From positions 1 through 33,980 of the forward strand of contig DASPJL010000191.1 in the NCBI GenBank assembly GCA_035628645.1: a stretch of DNA of 33,980 nucleotides, read 5' to 3'. Shown here in pieces: positions 32,816-33,980 of this stretch. The DNA is from DASPJL01 sp035628645 (GTDB lineage Bacteria; Bacteroidota; Bacteroidia; Cytophagales; Cyclobacteriaceae). Under the pieces are notes generated by a model. The model was not told where the DNA came from. It saw only the letters and a list, made by a program, of their open reading frames with translations, and made no database searches. A program made the position numbers and the translations under genes. Position 1 is the first letter of the stretch. Every line of letters starts with the position of its first letter.

Positions 32816-32930
32816 ATTCGTAAAAATAAAATTAAAAAGTAATTTTTCCCCGCAAAAGTATTTTTATTGATCTACACTTTCTTTGTATCGACGTAAAATA
32901 AACTCGGACTTTTTCCTTAACGATTTTTTC

Positions 32931-33980
32931 ATGAGTGTTACAGATATGCCTATCCTTCATTCCATTCTTGATAGCGATTTTTATAAGATAACCATGCAAA
33001 ATGGGGTGCTGAGGTTATTTCCAAAGGCAAAGGCCCGGTACCAGTTTGTAAATAGGGGAAAACACACTTTCCCCCAAGGTTTTGCTGAGGCACTAAGAGA
33101 AGCGGTAGATGAGATGAATAACCTCCGATTGACATTAGAAGAAAAGGAATTTTTGAGAGCCAATTGTCCATACCTTGACCCTGGTTATCTCGATTTTTTA
33201 CAGGGGTATTGTTATAATTCTGAAGAGGTATTTATTTCCCAGCAAGGGGAACAACTTTTTGTAGCTGTGGAAGGCTACTGGTACCGCACAATTTTATGGG
33301 AGGTTCCTTTGCTTGCCTTGATTTCGGAGCTGTATTATGTGTTTTTTAAAACAGAAAGAATGAGCGATGATGAAATTGTGGAGTATAATAAAGAGAAAAT
33401 AGGGAAATACAGGGGCCTGGGGGTAATATTAGCAGATTTCGGAACCCGCCGAAGACATTCTTATCATGTGCACAGGTTGGTAGTAAAGGCTTTAGCCGAC
33501 TTCGGGAAGGGCATATTTATTGGCTCCAGTAACGTGCACCTTGCAATGGAAAATCAGGTAAAACCAATTGGTACCCATGCTCATGAATGGATTATGTTTC
33601 ATTCTGCCAGATATGGTTTTAAGATGGCCAATACCATGAGTCTTCAGCATTGGGTCGATGTTTATAGGGGAGATTTGGGAATAGCGCTCTCCGATACTTA
33701 CACTACGCCTGTATTTTTTAAGGCCTTCGACAGAATGTTTTCCAAATTGTTTGATGGCGTGCGGCATGATAGCGGCGATCCGATCGCTTTTGCTGATTAT
33801 ACCATTAAACATTATCAAAGTCTGGGAATTGATCCGCTCACCAAAACCATCATTTTCTCTGATTCCCTTAATTATGAAAAAGTAGCGCGAATCGCCGAAC
33901 ATTGCAGGGGGAAAATCGGGATGTCTTTTGGCATAGGCACCAGTCTTACCAATGACGTGGGTCCTAGATCCATGAATATC
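32931..33980 (+). CDS. pncB: Nicotinate phosphoribosyltransferase PncB (3' end outside window)
   Basis: The frame opens at ATG 32931 and stays open to the right edge (350 codons), so only the last ~40-50 residues are missing. It makes nicotinate mononucleotide for NAD salvage. Family segments: ILDSDFYKITMQNGVLRLFP, ARYQFVNRGKH, WEVPLLALISELYY, LADFGTRRRHSY, GSSNVHLAMENQVKPIGTHA, HEWI and VRHDSGDPI. The phosphorylated catalytic His fits H218 in GTHAHEW. GIGTSLTNDVG is the phosphate-loop segment, read just before the cut. All residues seen are consistent with an active enzyme. The upstream spacer lacks a Shine-Dalgarno sequence. Confidence 0.98.
   Translation, partial: MSVTDMPILHSILDSDFYKITMQNGVLRLFPKAKARYQFVNRGKHTFPQGFAEALREAVDEMNNLRLTLEEKEFLRANCPYLDPGYLDFLQGYCYNSEEVFISQQGEQLFVAVEGYWYRTILWEVPLLALISELYYVFFKTERMSDDEIVEYNKEKIGKYRGLGVILADFGTRRRHSYHVHRLVVKALADFGKGIFIGSSNVHLAMENQVKPIGTHAHEWIMFHSARYGFKMANTMSLQHWVDVYRGDLGIALSDTYTTPVFFKAFDRMFSKLFDGVRHDSGDPIAFADYTIKHYQSLGIDPLTKTIIFSDSLNYEKVARIAEHCRGKIGMSFGIGTSLTNDVGPRSMNI

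Noticed and set aside
33492..33902. 136-residue open frame on the minus strand
   Set aside because: It lies inside the plus-strand pncB frame, which is complete and carries all family motifs.

Overview
The window is AT-rich bacterial DNA from a member of the Bacteroidota, most likely a free-living Cytophagia-type organism. The evidence is the type IX secretion C-terminal sorting domain at the left edge, the DUF4142 and DUF421 genes, a thiH-type thiamine operon, the general lack of Shine-Dalgarno sequences, and several families of decayed intergenic repeat phrases that I associate with this phylum. No tRNA, rRNA, CRISPR array, intact insertion sequence or phage gene was seen.

Layout. 1-368 is the 3' end of a large secreted protein, closed by a strong terminator. 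550-1479 (-) is a DUF421 membrane protein with a one-TM partner. 1711-9450 is a dense signal-transduction locus: a solo CheR, a solo CheB methylesterase, a 1209-residue sensor kinase with an MCP-like input half and three receiver domains, a receiver-kinase, a single-domain receiver, and a second receiver-kinase that converges on the receiver and overlaps its end. 9855-12871 (-) is a secreted glycan-degrading pair: a DUF2961/GH172 protein and a GH2 glycosidase. 12872-15053 is mostly non-coding, with two very small genes and an array of palindromic repeats. 15054-20341 holds a second DUF421 gene, a NarL-type regulator converging on a PAS kinase, several small or low-complexity envelope proteins, a DUF4142 lipoprotein and an orphan LolD/MacB-like ABC ATPase. 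20551-25298 (-) holds a small unknown gene, a 1006-residue membrane/TPR protein, gatC and a PlsC-type acyltransferase. 25453-30569 is a TPP riboswitch followed by thiS-thiC-thiE-thiG-thiH. 30666-32653 (-) is a run of small genes, a DJ-1/PfpI protein and an NTF2/SnoaL-like protein. 32931 to the right edge is pncB, cut by the window end.

How the parts fit. The left third reads as one signalling system in which CheR and CheB may adjust a sensor kinase directly, since no CheA, CheW or classical MCP is nearby. Its output would pass through phosphorelay-type receivers rather than an obvious transcription factor. The thiamine operon covers pyrimidine synthesis, thiazole synthesis and their coupling under TPP control, but thiD and a ThiF-type adenylyltransferase are not in the window. 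pncB adds NAD salvage. The candidate novelties are the CheR/CheB-coupled multi-receiver kinase locus, the GH172-GH2 pair, the palindromic repeat array at about 14.6-14.96 kb, and an alternative pairing that could switch the TPP riboswitch.
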